Source of the DNA: Agriotes lineatus
Taxonomy: Eukaryota > Arthropoda > Insecta > Coleoptera > Elateridae
DNA length: 64,000 nucleotides
Assembly (NCBI GenBank): GCA_940337035.1
Contig: CALNHX010007563.1
Location: 1-64,000, forward strand
Direction of reading: 5' to 3'
Shown here: piece after piece, positions 52,655-64,000 of the stretch
Numbering within the stretch: position 1 is the stretch's first letter
Layout: each line of letters begins with the position of its first letter
Program-made: the position numbers and the translations under genes
The notes under the pieces: model-generated
Told to the model about the DNA's origin: nothing
Seen by the model: the letters and a program-made list of their open reading frames with translations, nothing else
Database searches by the model: none

Positions 52655-53211
52655 TCTAATAGACTTGTCTGTCCGTCCGTCCGTCCGGGACGCTGTTTCA
52701 GCAGCCAAACCGTAAGAGATAGAGAAAAAAGTTATTAAAGTTATATGTTTGGAATGGTCATGTCAGGTCAGGAACCGAATTTCAGTCTCTAACACTAATT
52801 ATTATCGTAATTATTCGAATCCGAACTTTTTAGGTTAGATTCTAGGCAAATTTTATCAAGGCGAATGCGGTCTTTTTTGTTTTATTAAATGAGACATTTG
52901 TCTCACTGGACTGCTAGTTGTTCACTAATTGTTTACTAACCCCTACATAAGTTATATTATCATTTATGTTAATATGTGTGTGAATATTCAGATCCAATTC
53001 ATTTAAACTATTTCGTGTAATTTTTATTTGTGTTTATATACGTATATATAAAACATTGTCTTTGTGTTGTGTGTCAGTTATTGTACAGTGCGCACGTAAT
53101 TGCGAGTAGATCACCAAAGGTAGGCGAAACTTTCTGCAGCTGTGGAATGTCTCCCATGGGCACCGAAGCGAAGTAACGGCATTTGGACTTCGGATTGTGG
53201 GCAAGTGCTAG
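52655..53211 (+). mobile_element. Helitron-like nonautonomous element
   Basis: It starts TC (52655) after host A and ends CTAG (53208-53211) before host T, the AT insertion site of Helitrons. Near the 5' end is the tetranucleotide run GTCCGTCCGTCCGTCC (about 52670-52687). Near the 3' end is a hairpin CCGAAG (53163-53168)/CTTCGG (53188-53193), 14 bases before the CTAG. No coding capacity in 557 bp. The 5' border is less certain than the 3' one. Confidence 0.5.
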
Positions 53212-53989
53212 TTAGTTTGAGTACTAATCAACAATTTTCGAGGGGTCCATTTGTTTTTCCCATCTTCTTTGTCGCAATAAACATCCCTAGTGACAGCATC
53301 TTGTCCTAATCTGTGCCGTGTCGAAACGACCCCTCCCCCCACTGTTTTTAGCCGGACGACAGCCTGTGGAGGCGCAATTAGGGTGAACTTTGCTTTTTAG
53401 TTCCGTCAAGTGTCTTGACGACCACTTTATAGCGTAACACGTTGCCCTGATCTTATTCTTACCCAGTATACGTTAATGTGAAACAATACTCGGCTTCGCC
53501 TCGTTCTGCAATCACCACGTAAGTAAATGATGTTTTTTCCACTTATAACATAGCTAGTTCCTACTTAGGTGCAGACAGTACTCACTTTTCGTAAGTAAGT
53601 AGCCACTTTCTGCTCTCTAATGTCAAGTGATAATCATCTATTTGACTAAAACTGTCAAATGTCAAATTGAAAAATTAAGTTTCCTGTTGAATGCGAAACC
53701 GTCGTAGAAAAATAGTATGTAACACAAGTGTAGAAAGGCCATTTTAAAACTTATGTGAATGTCTTTCACATGCTTTTTCCGATGGCATTCTTTTCACACC
53801 TACTACAATATACTATACCACACCCAAATGAGTACGTAATATTTGTACCGCACCCATTCGTCAAGCAAGTGTCAAGAGTAGTGATTTTTTATATCCGAAT
53901 AGTTTTTAAAGAAGATTGACCTAAAGTGTCTCTTAAATATCGCTCGTTCATAGTATACGATTTTACGCTCTTGTTATGTAATAGTAATT
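53212..53989. other. unassigned stretch
   Basis: Mixed composition. No gene, RNA or clear repeat seen. Confidence 0.4.
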
Positions 53990-54107
53990 TACGATACAAG
54001 TCCGTAAAGCTACTGTTTAGGTACGAGTGGGGTAGAGTTAAAACGCGAGTGAGCGAGCGTTTTAAGCCCCGCGAGTGACTAAAGATGCTTTACGCATGTG
54101 TATCGTA
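53990..54107. repeat. foldback repeat F1, copy 1
   Basis: ACGATACAAGTCCGTAAAGC pairs with GCTTTACGCATGTGTATCGT. The interior has GAGTGGGG/CCCCGCGAGTG and AAAACGCGAGTGAGCGAGCG TTTT-type pairing, giving a nested hairpin of ~118 bp. Confidence 0.7.
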
Positions 54108-54378
54108 CAATATTTTATCTACGATAGAATCTAAAAAATACGATAAATATAAAAAATATTTTACTTGTAAATTAGAATTACTAGCAACCGGTCCTAATTT
54201 TGAGTGTTTTAAAAATTTTAAAACACGTTGTTACTAACTACCTGCCTAATGAATTTTTTTAAGCACGTTGTTATTAACGACGTAAACTAATGAAAACATG
54301 TTATTAAACAGTCGTTTTACGAACTTAAAACTGCCAACTAAAAGGTAATTTTACACACTGTCGTAGATAATAGATATT

Positions 54379-54497
54379 TACGATATAAGTGCGTAAAGCT
54401 CGTCTTTAGTCACGAGCGGGGCAGAGGTGAAACACGAGTGTAGCAAGGGTTTTAAGCTCCGTGAGTGACTAAAGATGCTTTACGCAAGTGTATCATA
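54379..54497. repeat. foldback repeat F1, copy 2
   Basis: A diverged copy of 53990-54107 in the same orientation (ACGATATAAGTGCGTAAAGC ... GCTTTACGCAAGTGTATCAT). The ~265 bp following copy 1 (54109-54375) is also repeated at 54767-55035, so a larger unit was duplicated. Confidence 0.7.
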
Positions 54498-54516
54498 CTA
54501 GCTATTTACGTTATTA

Positions 54517-54616
54517 GACCGGTAGCAACATTTTTATGGCCGCGCCAATACTTTACAGGTTGAGCCCGTAGGGCGAGAGCTGTATGTTTGGCAAGGCCAT
54601 AAAAATGCTACCGGTC
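54517..54616. repeat. foldback repeat with CCGGTAGC ends
   Basis: GACCGGTAGCAACATTTTTA and its complement end the 100-bp unit (GCTACCGGTC at 54607-54616). The interior GGCC...GGCC pairs too. It sits between F1 copy 2 and the next foldback. Confidence 0.7.
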
Positions 54617-54631
54617 GTGTATCGTATAAGA

Positions 54632-54765
54632 TTTTTTAGGATACGAGTCCGGTAGATAAAATTTACCGGCCGGTAGTTCTACTACTGGTCTAGGCCGGTA
54701 AATTTTATCTACCGGACTCGTTTGTAACTATGTAAACGCTAGTTACCAATGCAGTATCCTAAAAA
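54632..54765. repeat. double-nested foldback with CCGGTAGATAAAATTTACCGG
   Basis: Outer arms TTTTTAGGATAC/GTATCCTAAAAA; inner arms from CGAGTCCGGTAGATAAAATT (54645 on) to its complement ending GGACTCG at 54720. The inner arms themselves contain CCGGTA...TACCGG. Confidence 0.7.
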
Positions 54766-55035
54766 GTATTTTATCTACGATAGAATCTAGAAAACACGGT
54801 AAACATAAAAAATATTTAAATGTAAATTAGAATTAGGAACTACATTAAATAACAGGTTTGCCTGGATAAGAAAGGCGTTACTCTAGTAACTGGTTGTAAT
54901 TTTGCGTGGTTACAAATTTTAACCACGTTACTACTGACGACGTGACTAATGAAATCACCTTATTAAACACTTGTTTTACAAACTTAAAACTGCCAACTAC
55001 AAGTCAATTTTACACACCGTCCTAGATAACTACTA

Positions 55036-58000
55036 TTACAGTCTTAAATTTACATCACGTTTCTCGAGAAACAAAACATTTATAAATGTTCAGGTGAGTG
55101 TCCCCGACATTGGTTTTATAAAACATTCCTTCGTCGATTCCAATCTGTCCTAACAATTAATCATGACCACCTTTGACCCCTGTCGTAACCCCTGTTTGGA
55201 AGATACAATATTGGTGGTAATTATAATTATGTAAGTCAAATTATATAAAAGAAATACATAAAACTTCCAAAGAAAATGCTATCATTGAACAGAATCATGC
55301 AGCTACGTCTACCGTGAATCAAAAAGGTGATATTCTTGTACTTCTCGAAACGTGGTTTCCAAGCGGTTTTAAGATTTTGAACAAAGCTTAGTGTAATATA
55401 AATGTAATACAAATTACAGGTAAAACACATAATTTTATTATTTTATGCTTGTTTAAAATATAACTGCGACTGTAATTGTATTCTCATTTAATATTCAAGC
55501 CACCGTGCTAGAACATAAAATCTTACACTAGTGTACATACTAAAATAGCACGAAGGAAAACTCCGCCAAATTTGACTTGTTAACTTTGACATAAATCTTT
55601 AAGATGCCGATAAACTGTTCTCCATAGTGTATGTTTAATTGTAGCGTCTGTTCGTTCATCAAGTTTTCCATTAGAGGCGCAGGTAATGCCTACAATTTTG
55701 ATATTTCTACAAAATCCATTTTATTTTTATAGCGCCTAAGTAAACTTATCGTCGTAGAATAGTAATTCAAAGGCATTTAATAATGACTAAACCCAATTTC
55801 AATTAACTGCATATGGGATTGTTTAAACGAGCAGTTTCGGATATATTAATTTTGCCGAGTGTAACGAATAATCAAATTACTGATTTCCATGCCATGTAAA
55901 TTACACTTCTGAAAACTGGCTCATCCAATGCAAAATCAATTAACGACACTACCGATTCCTAATAGAAAAAGTGTTGAGCATTATAACACGCTTGTGGAAA
56001 TTCCCGATATGTACAGGTCAAATTAATTCCTGCTAACGTAATCTACGGAAATTTTTAACTAATAAATTGAATAAGCTTGCTCTAAACATAGTTTTCGATT
56101 AATCGCACCATCCACTATTTCACAATCTTTTTATATTTCCGCTATTTGCGCGGGATAACTGTTATAATATATTCAGTAATAGAGTTGACCAGTTGCCCAC
56201 ACGTTTTAAAGATAATGTCAAACAAAACTGTTAAAGAATCTGCAAAATAAACACTAACTCAATGGTGACCAACCTATATATGCACTAAATACTATGTGTG
56301 CTTAAGACTTAGACAGTTATATGTATGTAATTACAGTCACATATCCTTACAGCAAATCATTTAGTCGATTAAATTAAAAGGTTATCTGAAAACATTTTGT
56401 GTGGGAAAATATAAAGTGTGTAAACACCGACATGCAGTGGAGGTGTTTGCTCGACGCAAAGCGTCCTGGTACTCAGACTTTTAAATGATAAAAGTTAAGT
56501 AAATCACAGCTGATGGCCCACTACTGGTGATTTGGTGAAGAATATATCTCTTGAAGACTATTGAAAGCGACAGTTCAACTGTCGCAATACGTATTTAGCG
56601 GTTTGTGTGGTTAAGGATTTTTAACGAATTGTACTAGAAGGCAATTAAACTCGACGATGGCTCTACGCGCTGGTGGTTTCCCATCAATTTGTTCTCCTTT
56701 AATTTCTAAGTAACCAAATCTTTTCGACATGAGTTAATCACTGTAGAACAATGGTAATGGTGGTTGCGCTCTGAAATAAACGAAACTCTATAAATGTTTC
56801 TGGGAAGTGTTGTTATTGTTTTGATATGTACTGTCCAAGACAAGAAAAATGGGGCAATCATTGATAGAGGTCTTAGCATTATTTAAGTAGCTTAAACGAG
56901 GCTTTAAACAGTTACATTTACTAGACCAATTTAGCTTCATAGTAACGTCTAACCAAGTTGAGAATTAATTTGGAATGACCTAGCAACTATACATATTAAA
57001 GCACTCACAGTCACTACAGGACATATTGACTGTCCCAGTTTTTTTTTGTCTTAGATAGTACAATTAATTTTAAAAGTAGAGTTAGCTATTCATTGTCATC
57101 TTGTATATGTAGATGGTCCTTACGGTCTTCTCTGTATTCTTTTGGCGATAGTACAGCTCAACAGAAGTCGATAAACCTTGAAACGCCTTGGTAAAAGTTG
57201 TCTAATAAACGAGATAATAATTCTTTTAGTCCAATTATTATTAAGTTTGTTTATTTGACAGGTAAAGTTGTCTTCAATAATTAATTTTTACTATCACCTT
57301 TGTCTGACTAAACATTTTATTATTTTTATCTCCACAACCGGGTACAAGCAGCAGCGGCAAAAATTCGCCTTGCAGAGTATAAAGAGTCGTGGGTACGCTG
57401 AGCCAGACTTTGTATACAATATAGTAATAAACGTTTTATTGTGGATAACGCTGATTAAGTAGTAGATGACTATATTTTAAAACAAATTAATCGTTGAATG
57501 TAAAAACTAAAAGAATTATTATATCGCTTCTTAGACCACTTTTACTAAGGCGTTTTAAGAGTTTGATAAAGATGGTAATACTTTAATACCGCTAACTGAA
57601 TAACACAATGTAAACATTTTTGTTTATCTTCTAAGCCTGACGTTTTATTTTATAATGCAACCCTTCCTGCGTTAAGTTTTGAACGAAACCCTTTGTACGT
57701 TTATAACAAAAACATTGTTTCCAATATTAATAGGAGTATCGTCATCACTTTTTGCGGAAGCCTTTAAGCTGTTGTATTTATGATAAAAATTAACAAAAGC
57801 CCTTGAATTATACAATGGTCACGTATTGCATACCTGGTATATATACGTTTTTATCAAAAACAAATTTTGTATGTTACAATATATTGGCTCGCTACTTGCT
57901 TGCTTATTAATTTATATTCTTATGTAATTACTTAATGCAACTCACACTCAGTTAGTTTACGTTTATTTTACAATGTTTACTGTTTCCATAATTATTAAAG

Positions 58001-61000
58001 GTGTAGCTATTGTACTTGATACAAAATCAGTCAATTATCTACATTTTCCTCTCACATACATTGAAGCCGCACCAAATAATTATTTATGTATGATTATTTC
58101 CTAATTTACCACCTATTTTATTAAAAGGTTTCGATTGTTTGTACAATAAATGTGAGATAATGCAAAATATTTTTTTTCTAATAAACAACATATTATTCTA
58201 AAATGTCTCCTTACACAAAACACATATTTGAGTCAAAGCGATGTTTAGAAAATCTGGCATCCATTTCACTGTCAGAGAGTTTTAAGCATCATCATAGAGG
58301 ATGCCCGCCTTTCGACCTTAAGTATAGTGATCGCGGTTATTTGAATAGATACGAAGTCGCTCAGAATAGGGTAAAGTTGCATATTCTAATACTGAATAAT
58401 GTTTAAAAAAGAAATTGGAAATGTCAGTTTTAGTTTTAAAGTTATACCTGAAAAACGAAAACTTAAGATTTCCGTTTTTTTTTTGTTACAATTCTATTAT
58501 TCTGTTTGTTATAACAAACTATGCTGGCATTATTACGACATTTTTTAAAAAGGAATTGAAATATGCTTTTATGTTTTTATTTGTTTTCATAATTTTCGAA
58601 ATATTATCGTCAACCCTCTTATTTTAAATGAACATCAAGAATGGCTACCATCGAGAAGAGTTTATTTTTCTCTGCAAGGATACTTTTTGAAGTACGACTA
58701 AAACATAATCGAAGTGCGAATACATCACTCCAAAAAAGAAAATAATATATTCTTATCAGTACGATAGCCATTCATTTAAAATAAGAAAGTTAGTGTCAAG
58801 ATCTCAAAAATTATGAAGAAAAATTATAATCTAAAATCAGTTTTGAATTCTTCTTTACAACGTGTTATAAGGACTGCTATGTCCAATTTCTTTTTTAAAC
58901 ATTATTTGGCATTAAACTATGCAACTTATCTCTAAATTAACCAACTTCGTATCTCTTAAGGTAACCGGTATCTCCATGCTTAATGTCGAAAAGCGGGCAC
59001 CATGTGTATGTGCTCTTCATCTTTTACGTTTAGGTATAGGGCTTCTATTAGAGCTTGCCATCTCGTTCTATACTGTACATTTTTTTAAATTATCAGCTAC
59101 GTTTTGCCCACCATTTCTATTTGTTCAGAGACTAATTTTTCCCCGTAATTTTGGGACTGAATTTATTTCGACTTTCCTGAAGATTCTATTCTAACGCCAT
59201 TCTAACGATCTTGCTCGTTTTTCTTCTTAGTGAATGTTCAATCCAATTCCATTACAATTTTCTGATTTCTAATTTTACTTCTGCTTGCTTGGTCCTTCTC
59301 TACAGTTTCTCATTGGTGGTGAAGTCTGCTCAGCGCACTTTCATAATCCTTCTGTAACGGTGAAATCTTTCCAGGTTTCGCAACCGCAGAGAACACTCTT
59401 AGCTTATTATTTAATATAAGGTTTGGAATTTTCTAGATGCGTTTTAAAGTTCTTGTTATTATAGTGAATAGGTAGCAGAACTACTCTACGTTCTCATTAG
59501 ATTGGTTGTCTATATACAGGGCGTATCTAAAATGGCAAAAAAACAAGTGGCAATAATCTTCATAAAATTCTGAGTAGAAAATGTTAATACTAAAATGATA
59601 AACTGGTCTTCAAGAGTCCTGACGATCGGTAGATAAAAACATTTAATTTCAGATAAAACACCTTTCCTGTCGTGAACATACCACCAAGTAAATTTGCTCA
59701 AAATGTAAAATTATGTGTTACGGGCTAAAACGACATTTACGAAAACGCGCCAGCTCATAACGGTATTCACGAAAAAGCTAGACTAGCGCGTACAATATCT
59801 CACAAAATCTGGATTGTAACTCAGTGGAGCGAGGGGTGATCCAACACAAGATAACACGAGGGCAACGGCCTAATAAACGGTAAACAGATCTAAATTAATT
59901 CGGCGCCACCACAATTCCATCGCGATAAACGAGAATGCACAGGTAAACTCACTGAGGAACAGGGAAGCAAGTAAATCCACCTTTCAAATTTAAACTTGGC
60001 AGTAATCTGGACAACGACCCGGTTCAGAATCATCGGACCTACCTTTTTAAAATCCCTTTGAGCAACTGGCCAAACTCCTCTTACAACTGTAAAATATAAA
60101 CACACATATCGCATTCACAATAGCAAAGAAAACCACAGTTAAATTAACATGACGTGTATTGACTAAAATATTCGAATAAGTAGAAAATGGCACATGTAAA
60201 CATAAAATATGTGTACGGAAGTTCGGTAAATTGCGCACACGTCTGAACTCTATTGACATTAATTCCGACAAACGATATGAACAGTGAACTATAAGCAAAT
60301 AGCGGTAATAAAGGCGACATTAGACTTTATTAACTAGCGGTTGCGACACGTGACAAGGGCTACTGCATAAAGTTAATCAACAGCTAGGTCAACTAACGGA
60401 AATGAAATGTAAATGACAGGTACACAACTATAACGGTTTGCAAATTACTAAAGGTATGCATTAAAAGCTAAATCACCGAGACGGTACACCAACTGTCCGA
60501 TAAATTCAATTATGCACACTGTAGATATGTTAAACTGCATATTAAACGTTAATAAGCAATATAAACGATAGCTGTACGGAGTTGGCTGTGCGGCAACCGA
60601 TGTCCTAAGCTGCTGTGACGGCTGCGGTACCCATATACTGCAGGGGACGAAACGGAAGGGAATACTGCAAACAACTCAACGGGCTGCGGGAGCTTTATCC
60701 TCTCATACGAGACGTAACGCAAAGTTCGCAGGAAGGCAAAACCGTAACACGACAGCTTCGCCAACACAACACAACACTGCTAATGAGTTCGCAAGAAAGA
60801 AATCCGTCTAATCGACGCGAAATATAGGTGTCTGCTACTTCGCGGCAAATCGGAGCCTTAAAAGGCTTACGGTAATCGACACACAGACTAAGAAGACACA
60901 AAACGTTAAACACCCCTGCAAGTGCAACCCCGTAGAGCGCACTGCGGAAGACCCACTTTGTCAGGACATTTTAAAATTCGACTTCTTGGAGTATTTTCTG

Positions 61001-61209
61001 TTTAATAATTACAACTTCGCTGTATATAGGTTTTCCAGTCATATTTCTACGTGTTCTAGTTCATCAAATGGCGTTCAGGCAATTGATGGTTCACAATTTC
61101 AAGCAACTGTAACGGCCACTTTAATCTTCTCGTTCATAATTGTTAGTTTTGGTTTATTTAAAATTTCAAAGATTTCGAACACAGCTTTGTTCTAGAAAGT
61201 TCGTCGAAT
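55036..61209. other. long AT-rich unassigned region
   Basis: Open frames here are short and AT-biased, with no domain. TATATACAGGGCGTATC at 59514-59530 resembles one end of a CAGGGTG MITE but no partner end is present. 60540-60960 is GC-richer without a recognisable gene. Confidence 0.45.
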
Positions 61210-62690
61210 CAACGGAGGGCTTTTCTCGCCTCGTGATTGGTCACAGCTGCACAGATCATGCTACTAACCGGTTCCCTTTGCACGTTGCAAGCCTAGCGCG
61301 TCTGTTGGGGACCGCGTAGCGTGTTTTTTTAAAAGAGTTCTTGACGGGCCGTGACAGTAAATGGTCGTGCTTTTGAGTGTTTCAGTGCGTGTCGTTATCG
61401 ATAACCGCCGCCACTCGCTCCTCGTCGAAAGCCTGTATTGCAATTTGGTCCGCCACGTGGTCGGGACTTCGTTGAGCATGCGATGTACAGGTCTCGCAGT
61501 CTTCTTTGCTGCCCAGGCGGGTTCTGTTTTTTTTTTCTGAAAATAAGGGGAACTCTTAGGACATCGTACACACCCACACATTAAGTCACAGCCCGATTAT
61601 TCTAGCGATAACCGACGCAGCCAGGCAAAGCCGCTAAGGTAAAGTGCAATACTTGTAATTAATCATTTATAAGTTTGCAATTAATCAGCCATGCTTACAA
61701 GCCAGCAGACGGCTCGCGCTATACTTACTTGTAATTAATAATTTATAAGTTTGCAATTAATCATTCGTGCTTACAAGCCAGCAGATGGCTCACGCTAAAC
61801 TTGTAATTAATCATTTATAAGTTTGCAATTAATCATTCTTGCTTACAAGCCAGCAGACGCTCGCGCGATACTTGTAATTAATCGTTTATAAGTTTTCTAT
61901 TAATCATTCATGCTTACAAGCCAGCTGACGGCTCGCGCTATATGTGTAATTAATCCTTTATAAGTTCACAACTAATCATTCATTTTTACAAGCCAGCTGG
62001 CAGTTCAGAATATTACTGCCAGCCGACAGTTTCGGCGTGGGTCGCTTGCAAGCCATTATTCACGCTCTTAAACCCCAGTCGCTTGGGCTGTGCGAAAACT
62101 CTATCAAACGCTCTCCAAGGCAGATGCGAGCCACCCTCTTTGGGGACGTGTACCAATTATTATTTTAGCAGTAAGGCGATCTCCCAGCTGGGCTCTTAGT
62201 TATAACGCCCATTTGTTATCTGCCATTTTTATTTGTGTACGCTGACTGCGTGCGGTAATATGTTGAACCAATAGAGCGGTTTACTGTGCGTTGCTATATG
62301 ATTTTCCCACGAGCCTGTGCATGTTTATTTACAGATGTTTTTATACACTGTGTTAGATTTATGTAAAGTGGAGCCTGAGAGCAGATCAGAAGCATCGCAG
62401 GTAAGTCGGTGCACTTGTCGCTGCAGTGTTGGGAGTCGTTGACTATGCACTAAGATCCTACCCCGTTTGGCTTTCGAGGTTCGGTTAAGCGTGGGTTCCA
62501 AGTCTGAATCTCGTGTCGCCCATTTATTTGGCAATACCCAATACATACCGTCACGCTTGCCCTGTGGTGAACCGTTTTTAGGACCACGCCCATTACCCTG
62601 AGCGTATCAAGCCGTGGCCTTTAGCCTGTTTTGTGAGATTTCCAGGGTAAGTGATGATAGTTCCCGGACATGTTAAAGCAAGTGGCACTC
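61210..62690 (-). repeat. dispersed repeat copy 2 with 71-76-bp tandem units
   Basis: The minus strand of 62690-62200 aligns with 44490-44900 (shared AAAACAGGCTA, ATGGGCGTGGT, CACCACAGGGCAAGCGTG). Further along at 61651-62003 are five units of 71-76 bp with ACTTGTAATTAATCATTTAT, TAAGTTTGCAATTAATC and GCTTACAAGCCAGCAGACG. The array occupies the same position as the unrelated ~100-bp array of copy 1. Outer borders are uncertain. Confidence 0.6.
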
Positions 62691-64000
62691 CCCCACCCTA
62701 GAGTGTTTTTAGAATCATTTGATACCGTAACAACTTCAAAGCCAACTGTCGCTAGCGGAGGCGGGATCGATCTGAACTCGAAATGCAACACCAGACAGCG
62801 CGCTATCGATAAAGAAACGGGGCAGCCGAGCTGTACATGATAGTTCTCTCTCTCAAACCTATGGCCGTTGTTTGTTAAATTCACGTCACGGGACGTTCCA
62901 GAATGCGTCTCGCCGACGGATCGATATTTATATTCTAGTGCGCCAACAACCTGATATCGATATACGCCGAATCAGGACGTTTTTAGAACCGTTGGCAGCA
63001 AGCGATATAACACAGCTGTGTAAGCTAGAAAGCTAATAAATGCTCGCACATAACTCGATATTTTCAAATTCAGGCGAAATAATACGAAAAACCCATACAC
63101 AAGTGAGATCGTAGTTTAGAAAATATGTTAATTAGATGTACATTCGCACAATTTAAAAATGTCCTGACATATTACCCCATGCAAAATGTTAAAAATATCA
63201 GCTTAACTTTATGAAATTAAATGAAGTACTCTTGCCAACCCCATCACGATAACTCATGAACACCAATCCAACATTTTAGTATTAAGATTTTCTACTTGGA
63301 ATGTTACGAAAAACATCTACATGTGTTTTTACGCCATTTTAGATACACTCTTTATATTATAGCTGTTGAAGGGTCGTCGTGCGAATCCTCAACTGCTCGC
63401 ATGGAGATTTGTATCCTATGGATGCTGTATGATTATTCGTGGGGTGTTAATATGGTCCACTCAAGATTTATTTATTAGGTCTGAAACCAGCTTGTTCAAG
63501 TCTTATAATTGGTTCTATCTGCTCCGTCATTCATTAATGATATGTAAGGTAATTTTATTGACCATACTTAGTAGAGTTATGTCTCACCAGTTGCAGATCT
63601 CTTCAGGTGTCTTCATCCAACAAATAGTTTTTGAGCTATACCGTTAACAGAGGGCCCAGACGGGCGGAACAGGGTAACATGTTTTTCGTCAAAAATCCCA
63701 AAACGTAAAGATCTGAAGAAATCTCTGAAGATGATTTTTAAAAGATTACAATACTTCCTTCATCTTTTAGACGAGGAAAGTAAAAAATCTGTCTTTTCGT
63801 AGTCGGATGGTTCTGGGGCTTTACAAAGATTTCAGGTTTATATTTATTTTGAAAAGCAAGTTTGTAGCATTAATAAGTTAGGCCCTTTTTATTGGTAGCT
63901 TCTGTGTGGGCCAAATTCGGTTTATTTAGGCTTTGACTGATTCAAAGGAACAAGACTTAACAGAAAACCCGTTTATTGCATAATATGTACAAAATAAAAT
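62691..64000. other. unassigned sequence to window end
   Basis: AT-rich, no supported gene, RNA or repeat. Confidence 0.4.

Overview
The window is eukaryotic, almost certainly an arthropod and most likely an insect. It is AT-rich and has no operons. It is packed with transposable elements typical of insects: Jockey, RTE-like, CR1-like, BEL/Pao, Penelope-like, P-element-like, Crypton, a tRNA-derived SINE, and TA-flanked palindromic MITEs ending CAGGGTG. TTAGG-type pentamers occur, and the introns that can be read are very short (about 50-55 bp). I see no rRNA, functional tRNA, CRISPR array or prokaryotic gene.

Layout. 1-4110: a Jockey-type retrotransposon with two open ORFs and an A-tail, inserted in the relic of a P-element/THAP9-like transposase (4111-4974). 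5290-6421: a Crypton-type tyrosine recombinase gene with one 55-bp intron and all catalytic residues. 7050-7752: a 703-bp palindromic MITE. 8658-11350: head-to-head and inverted pieces of Penelope-like family A with a hammerhead-like core. 11930-19746: an RTE-like retrotransposon split by a complete 6,625-bp BEL/Pao element on the minus strand (331-bp LTRs, CTGTG target duplication, several lesions). 19747-24540: Penelope-like family B on the minus strand, its RT and GIY-YIG parts separated by a 2-kb insertion.

25194-33267: nested palindromes, a tRNA-derived SINE with a perfect 12-bp target duplication, a rearranged RNF216-like ubiquitin-ligase pseudogene, an RTE endonuclease fragment and another palindromic MITE. 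34388-44445: a 15-bp phased RCCGG array, then two copies of a repeat with a central array of ~150-bp units. The second copy is split by a 6,156-bp insertion (37474-43629; 10-bp inverted ends, AATT target duplication). That insertion carries a second Jockey element, cut off at its 3' end and bracketed by 328/330-bp direct repeats. 44446-47705: a dispersed repeat with internal tandem units, a CR1-like fragment and further CCGG arrays.

From 47706 to the end the DNA is mostly AT-rich and unassigned. It holds a Helitron-like element (52655-53211), a duplicated cluster of foldback repeats (53990-55035) and the inverted second copy of the dispersed repeat (61210-62690). The genes do not form a host pathway. 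They are layered mobile elements, and the nesting gives relative ages: P-like before Jockey-1; RTE-like before BEL/Pao; the 150-bp repeat before the TIR element. Host coding sequence is limited to the RNF216 relic and a few weak exon candidates.
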